DNA from: Breviolum minutum Mf 1.05b.01
Lineage: Eukaryota; Sar; Dinophyceae; Suessiales; Symbiodiniaceae
Length of the DNA: 64,000 bases
Reading direction: 5' to 3'
Assembly: GCA_000507305.1 (NCBI GenBank)
Contig: DF239327.1
Span: 172,034-236,033, forward strand
Shown here: positions 23,948-33,660 of the stretch, piece after piece
Layout: each line of letters begins with the position of its first letter
How positions within the stretch are numbered: the first letter of the stretch is position 1
Notes under the pieces: model-generated
What the model saw: only the letters and a program-made list of their open reading frames with translations
The model's database searches: none
What the model was told of the DNA's origin: nothing
Made by a program: the position numbers and the translations under genes

Positions 23948-24985
23948 ATGGCGACGACTGGCAATGGACCATGGAGATGCAGTGTGTGCCGACAAATGGC
24001 AAAGGCCACATCGGAGTATTGCTCTCACTGCGGCAAGCATTGGAGCAAAGTGTGGGACAGCTACTATGTTCCTCAACGAGATGGGGGTGGTCGCAATCAA
24101 AACTTAGAGGCGAGATCGCCCAGGTCACGTGCTCGAGACCAATGGCCCGAGCCCCCACAGAGAAGTGTCAGCAGAAGGACGAGGAGAAGGAACGATGGTG
24201 GCAAGAATGGTGGAAAAGGAGAAAGCAAAGGAAAGGCCAAGAGGGATGGCACTATGCATGGAGGTCGTTCTGCAGGACTCCTTCCGGACATGCCACAGCT
24301 TCAGGCCGAGACTCCATGGATTCCACCTACCATGCCTTCAGCACCGCCGACACCTGCACCTCCTCCCCAGGCTACCCAGGAGAGTGCACAAATGAGATCC
24401 TTGCTGACAGCTCTGAAGAAAGCGAGTGCAGATCTGCCGCCGGATGTCCAGGCAGCGATGCAAAAGCTCAACCAGGACGATGGAAAGATCATGACGAAAC
24501 AATTGCATGCCGCAGTGTCCAATCTAGGCAATGCAAAGAAGTCCCTTGCAGAGCTCTCCTTAGCACGGGCAAATCTACACACAGGTTGGAACTCTTTCCT
24601 GGAGGCAGCGATCACGAGGTGGCAACGTTATTCAGAGGAGTTCACCCAACAAGATCAAGATTTGGCTGGGCAGATCGAGAAGGCGAAGGAGGCGGTGAAG
24701 GTGTGCAAAGAGAACTTTCGCTCCCTCCAGAAAAGCGAAGGTGTGGCCAAGGACGATGCAACAGAGGTGATTTCAGACGAGGAAGAGCTGACGGTTCCAT
24801 CCAAAGTGGACGAGCACATGTGTCAAATGCAGGAGTCCCTCAAGGCCCTGAAGGGCGGCATGGAAGAGGAGCTTCGTGTTGCAAAGCGTCAGAGACTCGA
24901 CGCCACTGCTCAAGACACACAAGCTCAAGAAGGTCTTGGCTCTACACGCTCTACTCCCTCTCTCTGTGGTGGGGGCGGCAAGTGA
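23948..24985 (+). CDS. LINE ORF1: zinc-finger, coiled-coil nucleic-acid-binding protein
   Basis: Predicted 345 residues. I chose the ATG at 23948 ('aagatggcg' context) because the conserved-looking part starts there; the frame is open further upstream but without motif. Residues 9-28 form a RanBP2-type zinc finger: a Trp, then Cys11, Cys14, Cys25 and Cys28 spaced C-x2-C-x10-C-x2-C. A basic Arg/Ser/Lys/Gly stretch (about 45-105) and a Pro-rich stretch (about 115-145) follow. The rest is Lys/Glu/Gln/Leu-rich and probably coiled coil. This fits LINE ORF1 proteins that bind element RNA and multimerise. The stop codon lies directly at the start of the ORF2-like sequence in the -1 frame. Confidence 0.75.
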   Translation: MATTGNGPWRCSVCRQMAKATSEYCSHCGKHWSKVWDSYYVPQRDGGGRNQNLEARSPRSRARDQWPEPPQRSVSRRTRRRNDGGKNGGKGESKGKAKRDGTMHGGRSAGLLPDMPQLQAETPWIPPTMPSAPPTPAPPPQATQESAQMRSLLTALKKASADLPPDVQAAMQKLNQDDGKIMTKQLHAAVSNLGNAKKSLAELSLARANLHTGWNSFLEAAITRWQRYSEEFTQQDQDLAGQIEKAKEAVKVCKENFRSLQKSEGVAKDDATEVISDEEELTVPSKVDEHMCQMQESLKALKGGMEEELRVAKRQRLDATAQDTQAQEGLGSTRSTPSLCGGGGK

Positions 24986-25600
24986 GTGACTCTTTCATCT
25001 CTTGTCGCCCCGTTGTTCGGCCGTGGACTCATTCTGTAGTCTACCTCCCCGACTTCCTGTCTCCATGGCAAGCCGTTGAAGTGGCATCTGATCTATCTCG
25101 TGAGCTTGGGTTTGCTCCGACTGTTCCGATGGTCTGCCCTCCTTCCAATGGACTTGTTGAGAATACAGTTTTGCACCGCCCAGGCAGTACTTCCAAGAAG
25201 AAGGTCCGGTTTTGTGATTCAATTTGTCTCCGCATTGCTTCACAAGTTTTGGAAGCCGATTATTTAGTTCCTCACAGTGCTCTTGGCCATTGGTGCAGCA
25301 AACCTTGGACTTTGACCTCTACATCCTTGGCCAGTGCACCTGATGAGGACTGGGATGAGGTGATGTTGATGCAAACAAGTTTGGACTCCATCCAGTCTAT
25401 TCCTCATACCTGCCGTGAACCTCGTGACTTTCTCTCCGATGATCTTAGGTCCTTGGTTTCGCTTCTACATTCACCGTCCAGTTCAAGGCGCTTTGTCTCT
25501 CATGGACTTGCGGAGACAAGTGTCGGTTCCAGAGCCTTTGTGCTTCTTGACCCCAATCCGGATGGTTTGATTTCACAGGTCAGGGCACTGTGGCCCGAAT
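24986..25600 (+). CDS. LINE ORF2, N-terminal segment (frame differs from both neighbours)
   Basis: This stretch is open and protein-like in the frame that is -1 to ORF1, from the ORF1 stop to about 25600, where coding signal moves to the +1 frame. The first in-frame ATG is at 25129, but coding-like residues begin before it (for example YLPDFLSPWQAVEV). ORF2 may therefore be made by -1 frameshifting from ORF1 near the G-rich end, or ORF1 and ORF2 may once have been one frame. I recognise no domain here. The change at about 25590-25620 equals a one-base insertion relative to a continuous frame. Confidence 0.55.
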
Positions 25601-28600
25601 ATGACGATGGAGTTTTGCGCCTTCGCGCAGTTTGGCCCCATGGGGCCAAGCGACGCTGTGGCGAACCACCACATCATTGCGGAGTTCCTGGTGGGCGGCG
25701 AGTTGCCGCATCACACCATCGAGCCGGTTTTGGAAGAATCGGTGGTATGGAGTGTTTTCGGGCAAACGGATTTGCAAAGGCATGCACTCTATCATCAACG
25801 TCGCTTATGCCATGCAGACGTTATGGGGCCATACTCTGACTTATGCCACAGGGCGCATTTCGTTTGCACAATTAGGGTGCTTGGAAGAATTTTGCCACTG
25901 GATTGGACGAGGAACATCGTCCCTGGTGCCCTGGTGCAGATACATGCACACCCTCCCCGATTGCATGAACCAATGGAGTTTGTTGACTACATCCAAGGGT
26001 TGCCCACTTTTTTCGTGGATGCTTTGGGAATGCTGAGTGAATCGATTGTTCCTACACCAGTGTGGCGTTTCCATCTACTTCTGGCCGATGGGTACAGAGG
26101 CGTGGCTGAATCTACAGTCCCCATTGCGAATGTGGCATCGCCATCTGCAATTGCGGATTGTGCTTTCTCGCATTGGAACATGGAGCTTCCTGGCTCCTTG
26201 GTTTATGCTGGCCTTCCCTTTCCTGAGAGTGTGGTGCAAAATTTCATTGCCTATGAGACCGACTTTGAGGGAGTGCCTTGCCTCATTGAAGTTGTTTGTG
26301 ATGAATCTCTAGGCCTACCAGCACCGCCGCAAGTTGCTGCCTTTGTTTCCTCGGTTTGCACCTTGCAACAACTTGTCAGTGCCACCAATGCTCTTTGGAT
26401 TTTCGAGCTGGTTGGCGTCTCCATCACGGTCTCTGATGGGTTCATCACGTATGACTCAGATGACCGCTTTCGCCCAAGAGCTGGAGCATTTTTCTCCGTC
26501 AACGTGAGAGCAGAAACCTCTGATGGCGCTTCGCTGCTACAGTTGTCTCAAGGCCTCCGTAAAAGGTTTGGCAGTGCTCCGGATCAAAAAGATCCCAGAC
26601 GCGCTCTCACTTCGGCGCCCTTCCTGAACCGTTTCAAGAAAGCATCCAATCTACAAGATCCTAGGCCCAGTCGAGCTCCACAGCTAGCTTCTACTGGTTC
26701 AGGCCCATCTCGTCCTTCCGTCCCTGCCGAGCCCGAACCTGAAGATGACGACATACCTGGTGATGACGATCCTGATGATGATCCAGAGGAGGACCCTGAT
26801 GATGCAACCCTCTCGGAAGACATACCTCATCATACGGCATTTGTCTACCATCTTCAAGATGATTTCTTCGCCATTGAGATTGACGAGATTTCTTCTGATA
26901 CTACACTTGAGCAGGTCAGTGATGGATGGGGTCTTCAGTACCGGGAGCTTGTCGCATTACATTCCGTTGGCTCTCCACCTAGTGATCACCTTGACCCGGG
27001 GACAGAAACTGTCATTGCCGAGTTGGCGCAAGATGCAGATGTTCGTCCTCTTGAAGCGGACATCCTTAGCCTTGTGGATGTTGAGTTCCGCCCCCCTCTT
27101 GGCACCGAAGTGTACCACATCAGGAAAGTGCTGTGGATGAGGAGCACAAGCACCAGAGTTGGGGTCCTTCACCAACTGAGGGCCTACGACCTATGCTATC
27201 ACAGGCCCAATTATGCCTGTGTCCTCTACCTTAACCAAGCCTATTGGCCGGAGCATGATACCGCCATTCGTCACTTCATCAGTGGTGATTATGTTCGCTT
27301 GGTGGTGATTTGTCCCGGAGGGATGGCGTTGCGGGATGCTGCAACTGACCTTCGTGAATTTGAAAGGTCCACTGTGAGACAACGTATCTTTGGCAGAGCA
27401 CCTTCCTCTTCTGAGTCAGGCTCTTGGCCTTCGGCGTCCAACAGCCCCGTTTCAGTCACGTCTCCAGAGCCTTCTGCTCCTGCTGACCAAAGCACCCATG
27501 TCTCTGACCGCTGGTGTTGTGGAGGTTTGGCAGACAGCAGTACAGGTTCTTACATCACTCCCATTGCCCTACATCTTGAGGACCACATTTTGCCTTTTCC
27601 GGATTGGCACAACGATCTGAGAAGTTCAAGCTTTACTTGTGGCAAGGTTGCGGCATTAAGAGATTTTCTGGTTGACATCCAGCCTTGGCCAGAATCTGCT
27701 TTCTCACGTGACTGGACTAGCATCCCTGATGCTCACGAATTCATAGCTCTGATCGACAAGTTCCAAACCCCGATTTCTACAGTTGGTGACTTTCACATTT
27801 TCCTTGATGGCTCCTACTTCCCATCCACTGGGTCTGCTGCATGGTCCTTTAGCGTGGTGCTCCGATCCAACCATGGAGATTTCTTCCGCTGGGGCTTTAC
27901 TGGTGGCACCCTTGAAGACGCACACGGATCGTTGCATTCTGAAGCCTATGCTATGGCCTTTGCCCTCGATTGGGTATTTGCAACGCTTGCCAGCTCCAGG
28001 CGGCCTGTCTACCTTTACGGAGATGCAACTGCTATCGGCTATGGAGCAAGCGGGCAGCAAAAGATTGCGGCTGGTTTGGAGGAGCTTGGAGCTTTGGTAC
28101 GCCACCTCTTTTGTATCGCTCAGGCTGCGTTACCACATCTCGAGTACCGACACATCAAAGCTCATTGCGGTCAATTGGACAATGAGTTGGTCGACAGCGT
28201 TGCAAAGGCCATAGCTACTCAGGCATGGAGCCCACATGTAGGAGTCCCTGATGTCCACCGTTGGCTTCATGTACCGCTCTTGGATTGGGCTTGGTTGCTG
28301 ATGGAGAACTTTCAAGCTGCACCTTCATCCCTACCTTGCCTCGACGATCTGGCATCGGGAAAAACTTTTCCTACCATACCACAGCCGACTATCGACCCTT
28401 TTGAAGCTTCTCCTGAAATTACCCAGGACAAAGCTGTGCCTACAAAGGTCAACATTAAGTTGGGCACTGCCAACGTCAGGACTCTCAAAGAAGGATGCAA
28501 TGACAGTGGCTTGTCAGACAAGATCGAGCTCCTTAGCGCCCAGTTGAAGGACAAGAACTATGATGTTTTGGCAGTGCAGGAGTCGAGAGCTCGCTTGGAC

Positions 28601-29854
28601 CGCATTACAACATTTGGAAGCATCACTAGGTTGGTTTCTGCGGCAACTCATGGACAAGGAGGGGTCGAACTTTGGGTGAATGCGGAGGGCCCTCTTTCCC
28701 AAGGCCCGCTTGGTCCATTGAAGGCAACACATTTCCACGTACAGGCCTCATCTTCTACATTTTTGGTTGCAAATTGTGATCATCCGCTTTTACAGTGCAC
28801 CTTTGTGATTGCGTATGCCCCACAAGGGGGCAGGTCCCAGTCCGAAATCGATGAATGGTGGTCCAGTTTTTCCCAATTTTTGGTTCCCCTGGTTGGAAAG
28901 GAAGTCGTGCTGATGGGTGATTTTAACGCCCACGTTGGTGCAGTGGAAACACTTGGAATCGGCTCCTTTGGCTGGGCCACCGAAAATCAAGCTGGTGGCC
29001 ATTTTCGTTCTTTGATTGATGACCATGCCCTGTGCGTTCCCTCTACCTTTGCGCACTTTCATGCTGGACCAACCATTACATTCCGTTCGGCGTCAGGTGG
29101 CAGCTCTCGTGTTGACTACATTGCAGTTCCTCATGCCTGGGTTCCAGGTATCCAGTCTTCCTTTGTTGACATTGAGTTCGACCTCTTGTCGGGTGACTAT
29201 GACCATTTTGTTGTTGCTCTGGAATTGGAAATGAGCATCACTCCTGGCTCTGGAGTCAACCGACCTAGGAGGCCACTGTATGACCGTCAAGCTGCACGTG
29301 CTCATCCTGATTTGTTGCGGCGAATGATTCATTCTATCCCACCTGTGGCCTGGGGCGTTGGACTTGATCAACATTGGGAAGTGATTGAAAAGCATTGCTC
29401 AGCCTTTCTGAAAAGGCATTTCCCGCTCCCTAAAAGACATGTTCGACAGGAGTACTTTAGTCCCAAGACTTGGGACCTCCTCTGTCACCGCAAGGATGTT
29501 GCAATCCAGGTCCGAGATGCCGATACTCGTATTTCCAGATGGCAGCTCCTGCGGTTCTTTGGACTTTGGCGTGCAGCCGGCAAGTCTGCCTCTACACCCT
29601 CAGAGGCATCCTCTCTTGCATTGGCCCACTGTTACCAGGAGCGTGCTCTTTTGTTATGGTCCAGGGCCAAACTTGACGTATTGTTCCGTGCATCTAGGAA
29701 GCAAGACCTCGTGCTTTACAGGACCCACTGTGCCTTGGACTTTCGGCACACTGTTAGCACGGGGAACCCTGCTCTGATGTTCCAAGCCCTTCGTCCAAGA
29801 GACCCGTCAACAGAGACAAAGGCTTCAAAGTCTCCAGACCTCTTCCAGCCCTAG
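25601..29854 (+). CDS. LINE ORF2, middle segment: RNase H and AP endonuclease
   Basis: A 1417-codon frame from the ATG at 25601. Residues 1-380 are unassigned; an Asp/Glu/Pro-rich linker lies near 378-405. Two similar modules end in 'PGALVQIHAHPP' (near residue 110) and 'SGDYVRLVVICPG'. RNase H spans about 730-875: Asp736 in LDGSYF, Glu781 in HSEAYAMA, Asp808 in YGDATAIG and Asp865 in NELVDSVAK, with His in HIKAHCGQ. An AP-type endonuclease spans about 950-1210: Asn958 (TANVRTL), Glu994 (VQESRA), Asp1107/Asn1109 (GDFNAHVG), Asp1172 (SRVDYIAV), Asp1201/His1202 (YDHFVV). All key residues of both enzymes are present. Real coding leaves this frame near 29800, so the last 18 codons before the stop are probably out of frame. 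Confidence 0.85.
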   Translation: MTMEFCAFAQFGPMGPSDAVANHHIIAEFLVGGELPHHTIEPVLEESVVWSVFGQTDLQRHALYHQRRLCHADVMGPYSDLCHRAHFVCTIRVLGRILPLDWTRNIVPGALVQIHAHPPRLHEPMEFVDYIQGLPTFFVDALGMLSESIVPTPVWRFHLLLADGYRGVAESTVPIANVASPSAIADCAFSHWNMELPGSLVYAGLPFPESVVQNFIAYETDFEGVPCLIEVVCDESLGLPAPPQVAAFVSSVCTLQQLVSATNALWIFELVGVSITVSDGFITYDSDDRFRPRAGAFFSVNVRAETSDGASLLQLSQGLRKRFGSAPDQKDPRRALTSAPFLNRFKKASNLQDPRPSRAPQLASTGSGPSRPSVPAEPEPEDDDIPGDDDPDDDPEEDPDDATLSEDIPHHTAFVYHLQDDFFAIEIDEISSDTTLEQVSDGWGLQYRELVALHSVGSPPSDHLDPGTETVIAELAQDADVRPLEADILSLVDVEFRPPLGTEVYHIRKVLWMRSTSTRVGVLHQLRAYDLCYHRPNYACVLYLNQAYWPEHDTAIRHFISGDYVRLVVICPGGMALRDAATDLREFERSTVRQRIFGRAPSSSESGSWPSASNSPVSVTSPEPSAPADQSTHVSDRWCCGGLADSSTGSYITPIALHLEDHILPFPDWHNDLRSSSFTCGKVAALRDFLVDIQPWPESAFSRDWTSIPDAHEFIALIDKFQTPISTVGDFHIFLDGSYFPSTGSAAWSFSVVLRSNHGDFFRWGFTGGTLEDAHGSLHSEAYAMAFALDWVFATLASSRRPVYLYGDATAIGYGASGQQKIAAGLEELGALVRHLFCIAQAALPHLEYRHIKAHCGQLDNELVDSVAKAIATQAWSPHVGVPDVHRWLHVPLLDWAWLLMENFQAAPSSLPCLDDLASGKTFPTIPQPTIDPFEASPEITQDKAVPTKVNIKLGTANVRTLKEGCNDSGLSDKIELLSAQLKDKNYDVLAVQESRARLDRITTFGSITRLVSAATHGQGGVELWVNAEGPLSQGPLGPLKATHFHVQASSSTFLVANCDHPLLQCTFVIAYAPQGGRSQSEIDEWWSSFSQFLVPLVGKEVVLMGDFNAHVGAVETLGIGSFGWATENQAGGHFRSLIDDHALCVPSTFAHFHAGPTITFRSASGGSSRVDYIAVPHAWVPGIQSSFVDIEFDLLSGDYDHFVVALELEMSITPGSGVNRPRRPLYDRQAARAHPDLLRRMIHSIPPVAWGVGLDQHWEVIEKHCSAFLKRHFPLPKRHVRQEYFSPKTWDLLCHRKDVAIQVRDADTRISRWQLLRFFGLWRAAGKSASTPSEASSLALAHCYQERALLLWSRAKLDVLFRASRKQDLVLYRTHCALDFRHTVSTGNPALMFQALRPRDPSTETKASKSPDLFQP

Positions 29855-32800
29855 ATCTTTCAGAGACCAATCCCTTTGAGAACACCAGAAGACGCTACCT
29901 ACGTGTCTGGGAGCTTCACTTTGCTTCAATTGAAAGCTCTCGTCTTGCTGACCGTGAGGAGATTATGGATTTTGCAAGCAGCCAGCAAACCTTGACCCTG
30001 GTACCTGGGTTCAGCCTTGCAGAAGTGCCCTGCGTTTTGGACTTTGAAAGGGCGATCAGAGGCCTCTCCTGGAAGAAAGCGCCTGGCTTTGACGGACTTG
30101 GCGCTGAATGCTGGCAGAGCGACATGGAAGGCTGTCGACGTCACATTTATGCTTTGTTCCTTGAAGCTACAGCAAGACGGTTTCTGCCGATCCAATTCCG
30201 TGGTGGCTTTTTGATCCCTCTATTCAAGAACAGAGGGTCGATGTCAGACCCGGCTAGCTTTCGTGGCATTTTGCTACAAAACACCTGTGCAAAGGTTTTT
30301 GCCAAGACATGGCGGACCCAACTCGCTGCCCATCTTGATCGTCAGGCTGCTCCCCTCCAACTTGGGTGCAGAAAAGGTCTTGGTGTGATGTGTGCCCATC
30401 TCCCTTTACGCCTTCATCTTGACTCTTGCATGGCTACTGGCCAGTCAATGGCCGTCATCTTCATTGATGTGAAGGCAGCATACTACTCTGTTGTCAAGGA
30501 GCTCTACAACGCGCACCCTTCCTGCAACAGTGAGAAGTTCCTGGCTGCCCTTTTCCAAAGGTTGCGATTACCTCCTGAAGCTTTAGCAGACTTCGTTGAC
30601 TATGTCGGCCAGACTTGCCTCACTGAAGATGCTGGAATCAACGAGACCCTATCCGCAATGATACAGTGTACTTTGGAGAAGTCCTGGTACCAACTTCCTA
30701 CATCGCCGGACCTCTACGCACCGGCCACTGGCACTCGTCCCGGTGATCCCTTAGCTGATGTCCTCTTTGGGTTTGCTATGGCGGATGTGCTTGGTGAAGT
30801 TTATCACTACATGGCTATGCATCGTGAAGTTCTGCAATTGCCTGATGACTACCCTTTTGGGACCACTTGGGCTGACGACACTTGCATTCTGCTTGGAGGA
30901 GATGCTGTCACTTTGGAGAGCCGTGTTGGGATCGCTTTCAGTGCCATTCAGGAGGCTTTCACTAAAAGGGGCCTGGTGCTCTCATATGGACCTCACAAGA
31001 CAGCAGTCATCATCGCCTTCCGAGGCAAGGATGGTAAATGGTGCCACAAACGTCTCTTTTCTCAGGAGACGCCTTGCCTCAAGTGCTGCCTGGAGCATTC
31101 TCCACCTGTGGACATTCAGGTCTACTTCAACTACAAGCATTTGGGCAGCATTGTGGATGCTTCAGGATCCTTGATGCCTGAAATCAAGGCGCGTGCTGGC
31201 AAGGCTTTGCATGCAGTGCGACCCCTGGTGTCCTCTTGCCTCGGTTCCGACAAGATACCACTAGCACGTCGCCGGCAGATCTTACACTCGTTGGGTCTGT
31301 CCGTTCTTGTTCACAATGTTGGCACATGGAGGAAGCTTACAGTTGGAGAGGCCGAAGCATGGTCAGCGGCCATTTGGAAGATTTATTGCTGTGTGATCCC
31401 CAGGAAACATGCTGAGACACACCCGCACATCAGTGTAGAGTATGCGGCCTATGAGGCTGGCTATTTTCTCCCTGAAGCAGTACTGCATGTCAATCGGCTT
31501 CGACTACTTGGTCAGATGCTACGCTACCCGGAGGAAAGCTTGGTCGACATCATCAATGACAACTGGCAGAAGTGTGGGGTCGCTTCGTGGTGGGTGTGCG
31601 TCCAGGAAGCCATCATTTGGCTTAGGGATGTCTCCGGTGGTGGGCGACATCTTGATGAGTTGATGGAGATCACTACCCCGGCCCAACTGCTGAGCCCACG
31701 TCCTTCCCTAGCGGCAAGTATTACCAAAGCAATCAGGAAGGCCTGCAAGCTCAACCTACAGTATCTACGCCAATGGCTAGACCTGACTGCTGCGGATGAG
31801 ACTATGACCACCACGCTCCAAGCTCATGGTTGGGAGATTCCCCAACGACAGCCTCTCACTACCTCAAGAGCAGGATGTCCATCCTGTGGCAAATACTTCA
31901 AGGATGAAGCGGCACTCGCAACGCACCGGTTCAAGGCACATGGACTTCGAGTGGCCTCCCGCAGGTTTGCACCCGGCTCTACGTGCAGTGCCTGTGGTAA
32001 GAACTTTATCACCCGACCCCGACTGGTGATTCATCTACAGTACAGCTCACGCAGGTGCTTGCCATGGTTGTTGACCAACATGAAGCCCATTGATGAGAGT
32101 TTGGCTTTGCAACTTGATTTGGCTGATGCTGCAGTGACGCTTGAGGAACGCCGAAGTGGTATCAGATCTGCAGCGTCAAGAATGCCCCATCACAGGGGTG
32201 GTTACCAGTCAGTGCCGCAAGTTCCTCTGGCACCTTTGGAAGTACGGGCCCGGCCTATCATTGAAGGCCTTGCGGCTCCAACTGAAGGCCAATTAGACTT
32301 TCTTGAGCGTTGGAGGTCTTTTGATGGATGCTGGCCACTTGATGATCGACAGTGGCTCCTCTTTGCGGCTGAGCTCATCGAGATGGTCAAGTCGAGTCCT
32401 TATGGCTGCTACCAGTCGTTCTCTGGTCGTGCCACGGAATTACTAGATGAAGTTGCGTGGCGACAAGATGACTTTGAGGTGGTCATGGAATTGCAGGATC
32501 GTCTGGCATCGATCCTCCACGCCTATGTTCCGCATAGGCAGCCTCCCAGGGAGCCTCACCGATCGCGTGAGGAGCGGCTCCGCGATTGGGAAGCTGACTT
32601 GGGAGCTCTGCCGGTGTGGATGGGCTTGAGAGATCCTTCAAAGCGTCCAAGATGGGATGCGCCCGGATCCATTGACTGGCCATTTCGAATGGCAAGGTTG
32701 GAGCACAAATGGCAAACAGAACTACACGAATGGAGGGCACCGGAAGGATCCGTACCACGTCAGGCCTTTCCGACGGAAGTTTTTTACGTGGTGCTGTACT

Positions 32801-33660
32801 CTGGACACCGCCGGGAGGGCGACCTGGCATCACAAGTGTGGATGGTGGACTACGGCCTGCGGAAAGTATGGCCGCTATGCCTCGACCTCTGCCTTGATCC
32901 CGTTGGTGGAGATTTGTTGAACCCGGAAACCTTGCAGTTTTGGAGGAGGCAAATCCTTGATCATCGTGTGGTGGGTTTCCACGCGTCTCCGCCCTGTGAG
33001 ACGTATTCTGAAGCATGCTACCTTCCACCACCTGAGGGAAAAGACAGGCCGCGTCCCCTTCGCAACTGGGCTCATCCTTGGGGATTGCCTGGTCTTGATC
33101 CTCGTGAAGTCCGTCAACTTACCACAGGAAACGCACTTTTCTTCATCGCCGTGTTGATGATGGTTTGGACGGTATGCAGTGGTGGTTGTGGCACGCTGGA
33201 ACACCCGGCAGGACGCTCCCCTGCCGAGGGGCGTTTTACGGTGTGGTATTCAGCTTTTTTGGGTCGACTGGGACGGCACTGCGAATGTGATCAGTTCACC
33301 TTCAATCAGGGGCCGTTGGGACAGGTGTCGCTCAAACCTACCACCTTCTTACTGCTCCGAATGCCAGCCTTCCCGAGGATTATCAGATCACTTTCCACAT
33401 TCTCTGGCCCATTCCGGTCGCTACAGGGCCAAGAGAATGGTCAGTGGGCAACTTCTCAAGCGAAGGAGTTCCCGCCAGCACTCTGCAAGGCAATCGCCCT
33501 ATCTTTGCAGGTGTTTCTTTTGGCCAGACCCGGGGCTAGCTCGCACAGTTCGCTACCCTGGCCGGCTAACCTGCCGGACTGTACTTGGCGTCCATTCGAC
33601 AGGTACATGTTGGCAGGTGATTTTGGTGGCACCGTCATGGGGCCAGACTTTTGGGGCTAG
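29800..33660 (+). CDS. LINE ORF2, C-terminal segment: reverse transcriptase, zinc fingers, methyltransferase-like domain
   Basis: The frame is open without an ATG from about 29800, continuing the previous segment after an apparent one-base loss around 29796-29803; the first ATG is at 29965. Counting from it, the reverse transcriptase has Asp168 (FIDVKAAYY), RPGDPLAD near 257-264, the catalytic pair Asp304-Asp305 in TWADDTCIL, and YKHLGSIVD as the primer grip. Trp replaces the usual Tyr before ADD. Two Cys/His zinc fingers start at Cys638 (CPSCGKYF) and near 674 (CSACGKNF). A final domain (about 940-1180) has YSGHRREGD, SPPCETYSEA with Cys1011, and LEHPAG with Glu1079. These resemble the cofactor, Pro-Cys and Glu motifs of cytosine-C5 methyltransferases. 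The stop is TAG at 33658. Confidence 0.85.
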   Translation, partial: RPVNRDKGFKVSRPLPALDLSETNPFENTRRRYLRVWELHFASIESSRLADREEIMDFASSQQTLTLVPGFSLAEVPCVLDFERAIRGLSWKKAPGFDGLGAECWQSDMEGCRRHIYALFLEATARRFLPIQFRGGFLIPLFKNRGSMSDPASFRGILLQNTCAKVFAKTWRTQLAAHLDRQAAPLQLGCRKGLGVMCAHLPLRLHLDSCMATGQSMAVIFIDVKAAYYSVVKELYNAHPSCNSEKFLAALFQRLRLPPEALADFVDYVGQTCLTEDAGINETLSAMIQCTLEKSWYQLPTSPDLYAPATGTRPGDPLADVLFGFAMADVLGEVYHYMAMHREVLQLPDDYPFGTTWADDTCILLGGDAVTLESRVGIAFSAIQEAFTKRGLVLSYGPHKTAVIIAFRGKDGKWCHKRLFSQETPCLKCCLEHSPPVDIQVYFNYKHLGSIVDASGSLMPEIKARAGKALHAVRPLVSSCLGSDKIPLARRRQILHSLGLSVLVHNVGTWRKLTVGEAEAWSAAIWKIYCCVIPRKHAETHPHISVEYAAYEAGYFLPEAVLHVNRLRLLGQMLRYPEESLVDIINDNWQKCGVASWWVCVQEAIIWLRDVSGGGRHLDELMEITTPAQLLSPRPSLAASITKAIRKACKLNLQYLRQWLDLTAADETMTTTLQAHGWEIPQRQPLTTSRAGCPSCGKYFKDEAALATHRFKAHGLRVASRRFAPGSTCSACGKNFITRPRLVIHLQYSSRRCLPWLLTNMKPIDESLALQLDLADAAVTLEERRSGIRSAASRMPHHRGGYQSVPQVPLAPLEVRARPIIEGLAAPTEGQLDFLERWRSFDGCWPLDDRQWLLFAAELIEMVKSSPYGCYQSFSGRATELLDEVAWRQDDFEVVMELQDRLASILHAYVPHRQPPREPHRSREERLRDWEADLGALPVWMGLRDPSKRPRWDAPGSIDWPFRMARLEHKWQTELHEWRAPEGSVPRQAFPTEVFYVVLYSGHRREGDLASQVWMVDYGLRKVWPLCLDLCLDPVGGDLLNPETLQFWRRQILDHRVVGFHASPPCETYSEACYLPPPEGKDRPRPLRNWAHPWGLPGLDPREVRQLTTGNALFFIAVLMMVWTVCSGGCGTLEHPAGRSPAEGRFTVWYSAFLGRLGRHCECDQFTFNQGPLGQVSLKPTTFLLLRMPAFPRIIRSLSTFSGPFRSLQGQENGQWATSQAKEFPPALCKAIALSLQVFLLARPGASSHSSLPWPANLPDCTWRPFDRYMLAGDFGGTVMGPDFWG

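Noticed and set aside
23746-24985. A 697-codon frame overlapping LINE ORF1
   Set aside because: Over 23746-24985 it is a shadow of ORF1 with Arg/Ser/His-rich composition. Only its part after 24985 is protein-like, and that is annotated separately.
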